Part shown: positions 49,114-61,495 of the stretch, one piece after another
How the letters are laid out: each line of letters starts with the position of its first letter
How positions within the stretch are numbered: position 1 is the first letter of the stretch
Assembly (NCBI RefSeq): GCF_016808095.1
Contig: NC_068970.1
Coordinates: 26,208,501-26,272,500 of the forward strand
DNA from: Vigna angularis
Taxonomy: Eukaryota; Streptophyta; Magnoliopsida; Fabales; Fabaceae
Length of the DNA stretch: 64,000 nt
Reading direction: 5' to 3'
The notes under the pieces: generated by a model
What the model was told of the DNA's origin: nothing
Database searches by the model: none
The model's input: the letters and a program-made list of their open reading frames with translations, nothing else
Position numbers and translations under genes: made by a program

Positions 49114-49480
49114 GGTTTAAATGTTTACTTCGTCCTCATGTTAAAAGGTGAATTTCTGTTTAGTACCCGGTTTTAAAAATGAAGACATTGGGTCCCTATG
49201 TTATGAAAAGTGTATGAATAAGGTCATGTCCGTTAAGTTGACAGCAACGGTGTTAAGTCCATGTTGATATGGCCGTACTTTTTCTCTTATCTCTTCTGCT
49301 GTCCAACTTTTTCTCTCTCTTGTTCATTTTTTTCTTTGATGATTTGTTGAACTTGTTTTTTCTTTCTCGACTTTATTCATATATTTTTCATAACATAAGG
49401 ACTCAATGTCTTCGTTTTTAAAACCGGATACTAAACAGAAATTCACCTCTTAACATAAGGACGAAGTAAACATTTAAGCC
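49114..49480. mobile_element. Long-TIR Mutator-type MITE (367 bp)
   Basis: It begins GGTTTAAATGTTTACTTCGT and ends with the inverse ACGAAGTAAACATTTAAGCC. The arms continue inward with GTGAATTTCTGTTTAGTA and GGTTTTAAAAA, matched by their inverses. The 9-bp duplication TATTATAAA is perfect (49105-49113 and 49481-49489). No coding capacity; the loop region is CT-rich. Confidence 0.94.
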
Positions 49481-49489
49481 TATTATAAA

Positions 49490-51900
49490 CAAGCAAGTTT
49501 CTCTTAACTCGATTAAACTTTTTTACTTTAAAAGAGTTATAAGAGATTCTACTCTCACAAAATGCAACACTAATACAAAGAAAACACATCAATTATCTAA
49601 AAATATCTTAAACAAACAAAAACAACACATATTAATTATCTAAACATATCCTAAACAAACATATTCATCTTAAACTTAGCTAAGTCACATAAAAATAACT
49701 TGAGCATACAAAACATACAAAAATTAATTGAAAAAAAAAAGAAAAGAAACTTCTTCAAATAAAAATTCTAAATAGGATTGTCGTACTTTACCGTAAGATT
49801 TTTATAACAAACACTAATATAAAAAACTGACAAATTATTCAAAAACGTAGAAAATAGTCAAAGAAAAAAAAACTTGAAAAATACAATCTTTTAAAATAAA
49901 ACTCAAATAACCAATCGTTCTATTTATAAACATTGTATTTTAATAATAAAGTATTTAACGATACTCGTAACTATTTTACAGTTGATTACCGTAAGAAGTC
50001 AATTTCACAACGTAAAATATTATTATTGGTTGGAATTAAGTTTTTCTTTCCAAAGTTTTTTACATAATTAGTTTAATTTAGTTTCTTACTAGTTTAATTT
50101 TAGAAATAAATCTAAAAATCTTATCAAAATTCGATTGCCCATAAACAAAATCCTTAATAAATTTACAACATTTGATGGCATAGTTCACAATTTAGAAACT
50201 ACTTTTCTATAGACTAAATTTTAAGTGGATTTCTGATACCCAAAGTACATTTTAGAACTAAAATTTTGATTTTTCAAGCTGAATATTAAATGATTTTTTT
50301 AGACCAGTAACATTATTTTACGTTATATTTTTATTCTTCAAATATTAAATATTGAATAAAGTTCATTTTCAGCAATTTCTTTAAAATGAGTTGATTGTAG
50401 AAAAAAAAATTAAAGAAATTTGTACCCTTAGACGAGTAAGACAAGAGAGGTTCTCCCTTTACCTTACCAACATCATTCTGCACCTCCTTTTTTTCTTATT
50501 TACAACTCTATTCTTCTCAATATTTTACTTTAAAAAAACTGATCTATTTAATGATTAAATTAAAACCGCAGTCCTACACCTCTTTCTAACTGTCTTACCG
50601 TATTTCAAATTATTTTATAAATCTTATATTCTTTCCTTTTTTTCTCCTCTTGCCCCACCTTATCGCATTTCATTTTAAGTTTAGTTTTTTTTCTTCCCCA
50701 CTCCTCTCCTCGTCACCAACTTCATTTGTTTTTAATAAATCAAAGACAAATGTGTGAAATGGGAGTTGGAGGAAGAAATTAGTGAAGTGAAGGGAGGAAT
50801 GGTCGTAAGACAAAGTGGTTTTTGGAAATCGAGAAAACAGTGAGAGGTTCATATATGACGTGTTGAGGTATCTGACGTGTTGAGGTGCACTTGACCCTTG
50901 ATTAGTGGAATGGCCGTTTTGAGCTACCTTTCCTCGAATTCCTATCTTTGCGACCCTTCATTTTTCAGTTTCAAAGATAAACATGATGGCCGTACTACCC
51001 CACAGCATTTATTTTCAACCCTATCATCCTCGTGACTCCTCCATTTCACTTTTCACACCTTTTAAGGTGCACCAATAATAATAAATCAATAAATATAAAT
51101 ATAAATATAAATATAAATTAGGATGAGGATAATAAAAGGTTAATATTTACTTTTTAAAAAACTTACATCACGTTTAATCGGTTGAGATACTCTGACTCCT
51201 TGGAATCATCCAACTGTATCCATACGTTGTATAAGTTGTTGAACTGCATCAATCACTCTCTATATTAAATATATACGAAAATTTAATATCTAAATCTTTT
51301 TATATATAAAATATTTTAAACTTATTTAATTATTTATATTATACATAAAGATGATTCATACATGTTTTATTTTTCAATTTTATTCTTTAATAAATAATCA
51401 TTTATCATTTTCATTCTTTAAATCACTGTTTTTAAAATTTAACCGTTTCTTAAACTCAATTCTTTTTTAAAATTCAACCATTTTTAAAAAATAAATAATT
51501 ATTCATGATAAAATATTACCTACAAAGTGAAAAAAATATTTACTGTAAAATTATAAAACATATTTATATTTAGTATTATAATTATAATTATATATTTTTT
51601 TGTCATAATTAAAGAAAATGAATACCTGTATAACATATTCGTTCTCACTCGCGAAACATAAGTGATTGTGAAATTAATTTTCAAATATGGCTCAAAAGAA
51701 ACTATATTATTTATCTTGATTTTAACAATATTCCAACTTTGGTGAGAAAATACATAAAAATAAAACTTGTAAAAATACTTAAATTAGTAGAAAGTGGAAT
51801 ATCTTCAACCGAAAGAAAAAATAAGGGTAATATAATATCATAAAATTTCAAGTGATACAAATAAAGAGTTTAACTTTTAAGGAACAAAAATAAATAATAT
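49490..51900. other. AT-rich intergenic DNA
   Basis: No gene recognised. A short ATAAAT-type repeat lies at 51087-51118. The ORF 50670-50852 (-) is low complexity. Confidence 0.55.
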
Positions 51901-51969
51901 GAGAAAATAAATAAAGTAGTTTGATTAATGTATTATGTATTATCTATTATAATAAGATAAGATATTAGG

Positions 51970-53130
51970 AAATATATCTTTCTTCTTACCATGTTTATTT
52001 CATTCATAAATGTAGTTATTTTGATAATTTTTTCATTTTTCTGTACTTTTTTTGCTCTAGAGAATTATTTTACTCTTTTTTTTATCATGATTTGTATTTA
52101 AAGTATTAATTATTTTAATATAATTTTTAATAGGTTACTTGATATTTGATATAATTCGTAATTACTTGGTTATTTAATATATTTTACTTTTATTTTAGAA
52201 AATAATATCATTTAAAAATTAATTATATTTTTTTATATTATCTTTTTATAAATTTTTATATTTATTATGTTAAAGAATGACTCGTATTTAAAGTTCTTAT
52301 TTCTTTACATATTAAATTTTTTTATTTACTTGATTATTTAATAAAATTAAATTTAAAAAAATATAGTTTACTTTTAATTTCTGAAATAATATTATTTTTT
52401 AAAAATAAATATGTTTATTGATAATGCAATATGAAAATAACTCCGATCAAATAATTTTGTCTTAAAAATAATTATTAATAAAATATCATAATTATCATTT
52501 GTATATAAAATAATAATATAAATATTTTTATTATTGAATATTCGTCTTATTTTTGTTTGTTAAAGTTTAAATAAACATATATTCTTCTATAATCTACATC
52601 TATTATCTATTATAATATAAAAAAATACTAAAAAAGTGGCCTCCTTATCTATGTTTATTTTATTAACAAATGTCTCATTTATTAATATTTTACTCATTTG
52701 ATATTTTTAAATTTCTTTTACTCTTTTTATTGTCACATGTCTTAATTTACTTTTTTACCCATGATTTATATTTAAAATATTAATTATTATAATATAAGAA
52801 AAATATACTACAAAAATTATCTTTTTGTCCATATTTATTTTGTTGACGAGTGTTTTATTATTTAGTTTGTTAGTCATTTGATATTTTTTTTTTTTACTTT
52901 TTTACTGTCACATGTATTTGGAGAGTTAATTTATTTTTTAACTCATGATTTATATTTAAAGTATTAATCTATTATAATATTAAAAAAAAAGAAGATACTA
53001 GGAGTTACTTCTTATCCATGTTTATTTTGTTGACATGTATTTCATTTATTAGTTTTTTTCTCATTTGAGATTTTTAATTTTTTTTCTCTTTTTACTGTCA
53101 CATATCTTTAGACAGTTAATTTAATTATTT
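51970..53130. repeat. Degenerate AT-rich tandem repeat, period about 180-187 bp
   Basis: Landmark (T)CCAT(G/A)TTTATTTTGTTGAC-like phrases recur at about 52651, 52831 and 53018, spaced 180 and 187 bp. Each is followed by TTTATTA, TCATTTGA(T/G)ATTTTT, CTGTCACAT, GATTTATATTTAAA and ATTATAATAT in the same order. A more divergent copy starts near 51993. Confidence 0.75.
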
Positions 53131-53779
53131 GTCAGGTCTCTATTTGGCTGAAAATCTTAAATTGTTTTTCTTTTACATCTCAATTAGATTTGAATTTTGT
53201 GAAAATTATAACAATTACATTTTTACCGTTAAATTAAATTTAATGACTTAATGTTAATGTTAAGTTGACGTGGTATGATGATGTATGTTTTTAAATGATA
53301 TGGACTTTATTATTTGATGTAATGATTCTGACGTGTCTATTTAAAAAAAACAAATTGGAAAGAATGAAATAAATATTAGGAACGAAGTGGGGATTCAATT
53401 TGTTCGAATTAGGGATTGAGAAAACTTTGTTTTGCTTCTTCTTTGAGGGTATTGGTTGTTCTTGAAGTAAGAGAGGTTTGAAGATGACCCATTTGCGTTC
53501 GTCTTCCTCATGTAGTGGATGGTGGAAGCAAAACCTTAATGTGGTATGTGGTGGTGGTGGAGGATTTGCGATTGTTGCTTTATCACCATCAACTTCACTA
53601 CCATTCTACAACAAAAGAAACACAAATTACATCCAACAATGGTCTGTTTAAAATAACAATAACGAAAATATCATACTTTGTACTTAGGGCAACTCCAAAA
53701 TTGCTTGTCTATGTTCTTATCAATTCTTGCAGTTCTTAAAACACATTTTTCTTCATAAGGGCAAAACGGTGATACATGT
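53131..53779. other. Intergenic DNA; possible half of a Mutator-like MITE
   Basis: 53130-53350 contains TTAATGTTAAGTTGACGTGG and related phrases like the interior of the 49114 MITE, but no second arm was found. The ORF 53515-53739 (+) has no recognisable domain. Confidence 0.35.
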
Positions 53780-54179
53780 GTTGTAAAAGGTGGCTAGAGG
53801 AGATTGAGATTCACTCTCCTAGCCATGACCTTGAAGAAGAGAGGTTATGGAATTCTCTCAACAGAAATTCTCTACATTTATTCAAAGGTCCCTATTACAA
53901 GCAATAAGCACGATATTTAAAGAGAAATTAGTTTCTCCTCTTGATAGAACCAAAGCTTGGACCTTATTCCATCATGTTTCTTCGATGTTTTCTGTCTGAC
54001 CAATCTGTACAGTAACACAATTTCTCTACATAAGTAAAGTAGCATTAGACAACGTACAAAAGGCTATAACAACTCTATCAATGTCAATGCTCCAGAGTAA
54101 GAGATCTTTTATGAAGTTGGCTATAATTAGAAGACCGCATGAAGAAGAAAATAATAAATTAATTACACATATTCTTAAG

Positions 54180-54606
54180 CAGCCAAAATTGTTTTTTGTT
54201 TTTGATAGTGTGTCGTCTATCTTTGAGAAAATCTCTTTCTAACAAGTCTTTTTAAATCTACTTTGTATTTATCAATATCCTCTCTAAGAGAGATTTTCAT
54301 CTGTACTTGTCTTAAAAACACTTTGTTGTTTTTGGATAATCAAGAGTGATTTAAAACACTTGGTTTGTTTATCTCATGGGGAGTTAAACAATTTTAGCCA
54401 ATTGGGTAATTATAAAACCATAAGTGGTGAAACTGCTGGTAACTTATTAAAGTTAGTGGAACCCTTTAAGTGTTCTTAAAGAAGAACTAGACATAACTCA
54501 GGTTGATTGAATCGGTATAAAAACAAGTTTTTATCTCTACTATCTTTTGCTGTATTTTTAAACACTTTCAGAAATTCTTAAGTGTTCAACATTGTTTGCT
54601 TACCGT
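54180..54606. mobile_element. Older LTR fragment (Copia/SIRE-like), left piece
   Basis: Contains GTTAGTGGAACCCTTTAAGT, AAGAAGAACTAGACATAACTC and GGTATAAAAACAAG (a TATA-like R region), phrases typical of SIRE-type LTRs of legumes as I remember them. The sequence resumes after the solo LTR at 56006 with AACCCCCTTTTC near 56070, the usual C-rich end of such LTRs. The full extent is unclear; the sequence from 53780 may also belong to a retroelement. Confidence 0.45.
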
Positions 54607-56000
54607 TGATAACGGTTGAAAATACCATTATCTATGATGTACTTTTGACACTAAATGCACCATTTTTTGCTTAGAAACTTTCTTGGAATCATGTTTTTAC
54701 TTTAGTTTTGTGAATAAGAGAGTTGAGGTTATACTTGATGATTTTATTACTAAGTTTCCTTGATTTTGTAGGCTATTGGAATGATTGGAAAGAAGAGTTA
54801 AAGTACCAAATAGTTGGAATGTAGAAAAGTCAACCAGAGTGCAAAAAAGTCAATCAGAGTGCAGAAAAGTCAACCAAAGTGTAGAAATTAGTGTCGTTTC
54901 GTGTCCAGGCGCTCTTCCAGGGCCGCTTAAGCGCCAGATTTGACCCGTTTCGCGCCCGGGCGCCCTTCTAGGGGCGCTTGAGCACCAGATTGTGCCGCAC
55001 ACCGCCCGGGCGCTTGAGTGCCAGTTCGTGGGCTTGAACCTATTTTCTGTTATTTTTATGTTCTATTTAAGGACTTGGATGCCTTAGGGATTATATCTTT
55101 TGATGGCTTGAGCACAGAAACACATTTTTCACCCGTTGGGGGGTAGATTTGGGGATGGTGACAACTCTCCTATTCCTAGAGGGTAGATTTGGAGATGGTG
55201 ACAGTTCTCCTCTTCTCTTTCTAGGGTTTTTCTATCTCTTTCATTCTTTCATTCCATTGTAATTCTATTTTTTGATTGGGGGATGATGTAACCTTGTGAA
55301 CTCTCATGTATTTGAATTGATTCTTATTATTGATATATGCTTCTTTCATTAATTGTTAGGGATATTCTTCTTCATGTATGACATAAATCTTATTATTTGT
55401 CTAAGTATCAGGAGATTTCGTACTCCTAGGGTTGGACGATTTGGGGATGTGACAACTCTCTTCTTCTCTCCCTAGGATTGTTATCGAGAGATATCTTACA
55501 AATCATGATCTGGGGAATTCTCCCAAAAGCAATATTTCTCAAGGATGTGGGTATTAGTTTTGGTCGTCTTAAGCTCCTAATCTTAATGCAAAATTAATTA
55601 TTAGGGATACAAGGGATTGTGACTTAGTAATTAAGGATAGACTTTCTTCACCGAGGGATCAAGTTTTAAGTAATTTAGCGAGTGACGTTGACATTAATAA
55701 AAGAAGAAGAATTTTTATATACATGAGAGTAAACTAGGTGAAATCTAACTCCAACAACATATTCATCTCATATTTTCAATATCATCCATTCACCCTTGTG
55801 TTTAGCCTCAACTGATCAAATTGCATTCATGTTTATTTTATTGCATTTGCATTAAAAAACCCAAAAATATGTTCTTTAGAGTCTTAATTAGTTGAGTAAT
55901 CACATAACTGTTTAGTGCCATGAGTCTCTTGGGAAACGATACTTGGTCTTACCATTTTATATTACTTGTGCAATTCGGTACACTTGCCGATTCATCAACA
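54607..56000. mobile_element. Candidate solo LTR (about 1.39 kb)
   Basis: Starts TGATAACGGTTG and ends ...GATTCATCAACA, i.e. TG...CA termini. Flanking pentamers are ACCGT (54602-54606) and ATCGT (56001-56005), one mismatch, consistent with a 5-bp duplication. The interior has the repeated phrase GGTAGATTTGG(G/A)GATGGTGACA and GC-rich GGGCGC(T/C)(T/C) motifs at 54905-55015, and near the end a CGATACTTGGTCTTACCA phrase like Athila-type LTR ends. No polyprotein is adjacent on either side. Confidence 0.65.
54905..55020. repeat. GC-rich GGCGCTTNAGCGCC-type repeats in the solo LTR
   Basis: Three or four imperfect copies of a CCAGGCGCTCTTCCAGGG / GGGGCGCTTGAGCACCAG type unit of about 50 bp lie in an otherwise AT-rich LTR. 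They form partial palindromes. Confidence 0.6.
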
Positions 56001-56129
56001 ATCGTTTAACCCTTGCAAACAACTTCTAGCATTAATTGTAAAAAAATTTCAAACTCTATTCAAACCCCCTTTTCCCTTCCCCCTTTTCTAAAAGTTTTTC
56101 CGTTATTTCAAAAGTTACCTTCCTACCTA

Positions 56130-56800
56130 TATTTATTTTGTAGACGAGTTTTCCATACATTGATTTAACAAGTCTATCAATAAACATTAGATAAGTTTGT
56201 CCATACACTGATAAGAGTTCAGTAAAATATATTAGACAAGTAATTTCATACACAAATTAGACAAGTATATTAATACACATTAGACGAGTTTGTCCACTTA
56301 TAATTTAGATGAATCTTACAATACATATTGGATAGGTCAGAACATATAATGATTAGACGAGTCTAGTAGTACACATTATATTAGTGTGCTCATATATGAA
56401 TAAGATAAGTCTAACAATACATATTAGAAAAGTATGTCGATGCATTAATTAAACGAGTCTTGCAATACATATATGAGTTTGACCATACATTGATTATACG
56501 AGTCTAGCAATATACATTAGATGAGTTTGTTTATGCACATATTATACAAATCTATTAATACACAGTAGACGGTTGTATCCATTCTTTGATTAAGTGTGTC
56601 TTGCAATACATATTAGACAAGTCTTTCCATATGTTGATTACACGAGTCTAACAATACACATTATATGAGTGTAGCAAAACATATTAGATAAGTGTGTTCA
56701 TATACTGATTAGACGAGTCTAGCTTTAGATTAGATGAATTTGTTGATACACTTATTAGACGAGTCTAATAATACACATTAGACCATTATGTTCATACATT
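56130..56800. repeat. Imperfect repeats built on ATTAGACGAGTCTA(G)CAATACACATT
   Basis: The phrase GATTAGACGAGTCTA(G/A)CAATACA and its variants recur about ten times, alternating with ACATTAGA(C/T)GAGTTTGT and CATACATTGATT. Spacing is irregular, about 40-60 bp. Units are well diverged. No coding frame results. Confidence 0.8.
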
Positions 56801-57026
56801 GATTTGTATTTTTAGCGAATATCTTCTCTACATATTTTTCATGATCTATCATTTGTATTTTTTGATAGATTACTTTATATTTTTTCATATCCTATATCTT
56901 TTGTATTTTTACAAAATTTACTCTTTGCATCTTTACATACATATTGACTTTTTAAACTTAAATAATTATTTTATGTTAATTTTATTCACAATTTAATTAT
57001 AAACTTAAATATATTTTTTTTCTCCA

Positions 57027-57074
<48 letters not shown>

Positions 57075-58215
57075 ATACTGATCTTCTAAATTTACACGTT
57101 TCATGCTCTTTTATTTATTTAAAACCTTCTTAAAATTTTTATTGAGAGACACCCAACTACATAGGATTTTTCTTTGCAACTAACTCTCCATGTTATATGC
57201 AACTAACTCTTATATGAATATAACTTCTCTTTCAGTCATTTCCAATAAATAATTCCTTCTTTTATTCCTTTAAATAAATAACTCATTCTTCAAATTTTAT
57301 AATTTCATCAAACTATCAGCCTTAGACTTCCCTTTCTCAATTTAATATTAATTTAATTCCTTTAATCATTAACGAATTTAAACATACAACAGAAATATAA
57401 TATTTATAAGAAAAATAGCATACATTTATAAATTATGCATTAAATTTGATAACTTATTAGACTAATTAAATTCATTATTTTTTTATTAAAGTGGTGGAAC
57501 ATATTAATTATAGCCAAAATTGTGGTTAATATAGAATTTGAATGAAAAAAGTTGCCTTTACATTTTCCTCTAGATTGAAAAACAAATAACCTATGGGCTT
57601 TATGTATTTTTTTTAAATAGTGAATATTGATTTTGGTTGTTGGAAGTGATAAATTGGTGTCTATTTAATTGGGTAGGTTTTTTGTTTCTTTTGATTTGAA
57701 CTCTTTCTCCTCCTTGTGGATTTGCATGAGGTTTAAAGGATAGAGATGTGCTCTCCTTGCTTGTATGTGGAATATAGTGATACGAGAAGTTTTTTAGCTA
57801 CTACGAGATTGTTATAATATTAGGTTTGACTTTGTAGAAACTATTTAAAGGATTATTGACCATTATTGGCTCATCGATCTTTTTCAGATTTTGGTACCTT
57901 AAAAAGCAATGTAAGAGCAATGTAAGGTAATTTCATGTATAGGAAGATAATCTAATTTTTACGTTGTATTATTTTTGTTAAGGATTATTTTACGAGTTGT
58001 ACTTTGTATAGAATCATTATATGTAAATAATATTTGATTCTACCAAGTAAATGCATAAATAGTTGTAGTTTGATTACATAACTCTATAACACCCCAAAAA
58101 ATCTTTTAAGTCTTTTATAAGAATACATAAATTCTCTTCAAATTATTTACTAAACTCATGAGTTAAGATATTATTTTGCAAAGTTAAGATATATACAAGC
58201 TAGTATTGTTAAATT
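56801..58215. other. AT-rich intergenic DNA with a CT/TA microsatellite
   Basis: Holds a (CT)n(TA)n tract at 57026-57069. The ORF 56799-56996 (+) is AT-driven. No gene recognised. Confidence 0.6.
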
Positions 58216-58440
58216 GACTAGTACAAAAAATGAGTTTTGACATATGTTATTTTTTATATTTAACGTTTGAAAAAAACTGACATCATATTGGGTGACGTCC
58301 TTTGACGTCAGAAAAACTAAAATTTTGATGTCCTACAACACTGAACGTAGTCTCTGTAATGATAATGGGAGACTATTTGACGTCAAAAATACATATTTTT
58401 CAACGTCACTCTCGCTAGGCCACGCCCACCTCTCTTAGCA
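58216..58440. mobile_element. Truncated CACTA end
   Basis: Begins (G)ACTAGTACAAAAAATGAG, matching the inverse of the right end of the element at 6391 (first base changed from C to G). GACGTC-type motifs follow (TGACGTCC, TTGACGTCAGAAAA, TTGACGTCAAAAA), as in the element at 427. No partner end was found downstream. Confidence 0.45.
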
Positions 58441-59739
58441 AAAGTTTGTGTTTGGAGTTGCACTGTAAGGTTTTGAACGTTAGAAATTACACTTTTCGAG
58501 ACATCGAAAATGTATTTCTAAAGTTCGATTTAATATATACAAGTGCAAAATCTCCAAAGTTCGATATAATATGTTTAATCTTTCGAAAATCGATCATGTT
58601 TTCATGTAGAATGCATCTTGGTAATTGACATGTGTGTTGTAATTGTGTGATTGTTTGGTGAAATACATGTTATTATGACATTATATGTTTCTTTCTTTTT
58701 AAGTTAGCTTACCATGTGTGTTGTGTTGGTGTGATTTTCTACTATAAATATGTATTGTACTAGAATAGAAGATAGTGTAGGTGAATATGCAGAGTGTAAC
58801 ACCCAAAAATAAAACATCTCACACACCAATCATTTCATAAATAATATAAATATCGTACAATATTACAGTCATCCATTAAGGAGTAAAATAGTTCACACTA
58901 AACATATATTATATTTTCAACATCACGAAAATCACTCAATTTGTTTTTCTTCCTTTCTTCTTAAACTAATCTTCATTTCTCTACTGCCTCCTGCTTCACT
59001 TGTATAGGTTCAGACTTCGTTTCCTCATCTGCTCCCGTATAACATCTATGTTATACGATCATCGCAAAAATAAGATTTTCCGGCACAAATAAACAAGTAA
59101 GAGTGAGCTACCATGCAAAATTCCAAGAGGGGCATAACATTATATTATACGTAATACATTCACCATAAATTCTTGTAAGATGCAATTATTATACTAGACT
59201 CTATTATCCAGATATAATGTTGATGGAAGTCTCGGGTGGTCATGCACTTGTGGTGACCTCTACTCCTCTCACAACATAATCTTGGCCAAATACAATATAT
59301 CATATCACCCACAAGGTTAGTCCGTTAACATCTATGACCATAATTGAACATAGACTAGGACCTCCTACCACTTTCACCACATAACACATCTTTCTCTATT
59401 TGAGACTGGATAATTATTAGAGTATTAGGATAACCACTACCAACAGGACCCTCAACATCAACATATACACTAATACCATACCATTATAGAGTCTCTCCCC
59501 GAGACTCATGCTATATTCCAATGCATAATTTCATATCCAACATCATAAAATACATTCATCATAGAAATCATACAAAATGAATATATCACAAAACAAATTA
59601 ACAATAATAAAATATTACTATAAATGGTCACCGGAGAAGAATCAAATGTTTGACGAATCAAACTCACCATAAACGCCAGTACATATGACTAGTCACAACT
59701 CCGGTTTTTAAGATTCCTCTATCCTACCATAAAAAATAA

Positions 59740-60105
59740 TCTTAATATAAATGTTTTGAGAACTAAGAAGTTGAATATGGCATAGCCGGTTATACATCTT
59801 CTTATCCTTCTAGAAAGATGCAATAAAAATAGATAAGAACAATAAAAATTCTGGGGAAACAAGAAGTTGAATCTGGCATAGCCGGTTAGACAATTTCTCA
59901 TCCTAGATGCAATAAAAATAGATAAAACAATAAAAATTCTAGGGAAACAAGAAGTTGAATCTGACAGAGCCGGTTAGACAACTTCTCATCTTCCAAAAAG
60001 ATGCAATAAAAATAGATAAAAACAATAAAAGTTCTGGGGAAACAAGAAGTTGAATCTGGCAAAGTCGGTTAGACAACTTCTCATCCTTCTAGAAAGATGT
60101 AAAAG
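59740..60105. repeat. 88-95-bp tandem repeat, four copies
   Basis: The core GAAGTTGAATCTGGCA(T/A)AG recurs at 59768, 59863, 59951 and 60046, followed each time by (C/T)CGGTTAGACAA(C/T)TTCTCATC and AGATGCAATAAAAATAGATA. Spacings are 95, 88 and 95 bp; the shorter unit lacks a 7-bp block. Confidence 0.93.
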
Positions 60106-60211
60106 AAACAACTAAACGTTCTAAGAAACAATAACGTAAACACATCATAACATAATCAAAATCATGTTTTACAACCATCAATAGACTTGGATCTCATCAC
60201 AGAAGCATGTT

Positions 60212-60407
60212 CATATTCAAAATTCAAGATCATACAAAAACAAAAGACTCCATATTCAATATTTAAGATCACATAAAAGCAAAAGATTGCATATTCAAGG
60301 TTCAAGATCATACAAAAACAAAAGGACTCCATATTCAAGATTTAAGATCAGACAAAAGCAAAAGATTGCATATTCAAGATTCAAGATAATACAAAAACAA
60401 AAGACTC
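60212..60407. repeat. 39-bp tandem repeat, five copies in alternating types
   Basis: CATATTCAA recurs at 60212, 60251, 60290, 60330 and 60369. Odd copies read TTCAAGAT(C/A)ATACAAAAAC and even copies TTTAAGATCA(C/G)A(T/C)AAAAGC, giving a 78-79-bp higher-order unit. Confidence 0.93.
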
Positions 60408-60600
60408 AAGATTAGCTTCCCTTACCTCTATTCCAGACTTAATCTCCTGCTTAGAAATTGTTCCCCAAAAACTTCAGAATTTTCCCTCTTGCACTAGAAT
60501 TTCCTCCAACTCTCTCTTATCTCAAAATCTCTCAATATTTGGTGCAATTTCAGCCTTCCCCCTTACTTGATATTTATAGGCTAAGATTTAACACTATTTA

Positions 60601-61495
60601 GTTTTTTTTAATAATATTTTATTAAAAATACTATTTTATTAAAAATAATATTTTGACTTCACTCCCTAAAGTTTCTTTGTCATTTTGAAATCATTTAACT
60701 TTTTTTTAATTATTTTTTTTTTACAAAACATTCTAAAATAAAATTTTCAAAATTTTAAATTTCTTCTAAAATTACTATAATCTATTATCATAAATTTTTA
60801 ATTTTTTTCTTATCATAATTTTCTCATTAATTATATATTTTACCTTTAAAATTATTACTACTAAAAATGCTACTATTTATTAAAAATGGATAATTTTAAT
60901 GGATTTTACACATAGCAGTAGATGAGTGAAGATGTTGCCTTAGTCTTAGAAAAAAATGTATATACGTATTTAAAACTTTATATTCCCATGGTAAAATTGT
61001 AAATTTTATTTTGTAAAACGAACATTATCAATATCGTTATATGGTAGCAATTTTTTTTATGATTTTAAAACAATATGGCACACGATGGATTATATTTTGT
61101 GTAGTTAAATAATTTACTAAATACAATTTAATAGACGAGTAACTAAAGACATAATATAGATAATATGACAGTAAAAGTGGAGTGGTAGAATAACAAACTC
61201 ATTATATAGATCAAAACTTACTATTACCTTTTACCATCAAAGCTTTGATTAATTTATTAGTAATACTATAGATATAAACTTGTCTAGTCATTTATACCTA
61301 AATATTAGTATTAGAAGTTTGAACTCAGTGTTTATCTTTAAAAAATCATCAAGTTTTACTAATTATGATTGAATATATTTATGATTAATCGAATCCAAAT
61401 AAAATGTTTTTATGCAGATAAGGACAATGGAAATAAACCTTTTGGCCTTGAAAAGAAAATGAGAATGGAGATATCTATGTTTAGGAATTTTTAAA
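60601..61495. other. AT-rich intergenic DNA
   Basis: No gene or element recognised up to the Mutator-type terminus at 61496. Confidence 0.55.

Larger units (their letters stand above)
58795..60600. mobile_element. Possible LTR-type repeat region containing two minisatellites
   Basis: Starts near GTAACACCCAAAAATAAAAC, a phrase common at LTR edges, and is GC-richer than its surroundings to about 60,580, with no coding frame of note. It includes the tandem arrays at 59740 and 60212. Termini and target duplication were not established. Confidence 0.35.

Noticed and set aside
59719..60105. Possible CRISPR-like direct repeats
   Set aside because: Units are contiguous tandem copies without unique spacers, and the window is plant nuclear DNA.
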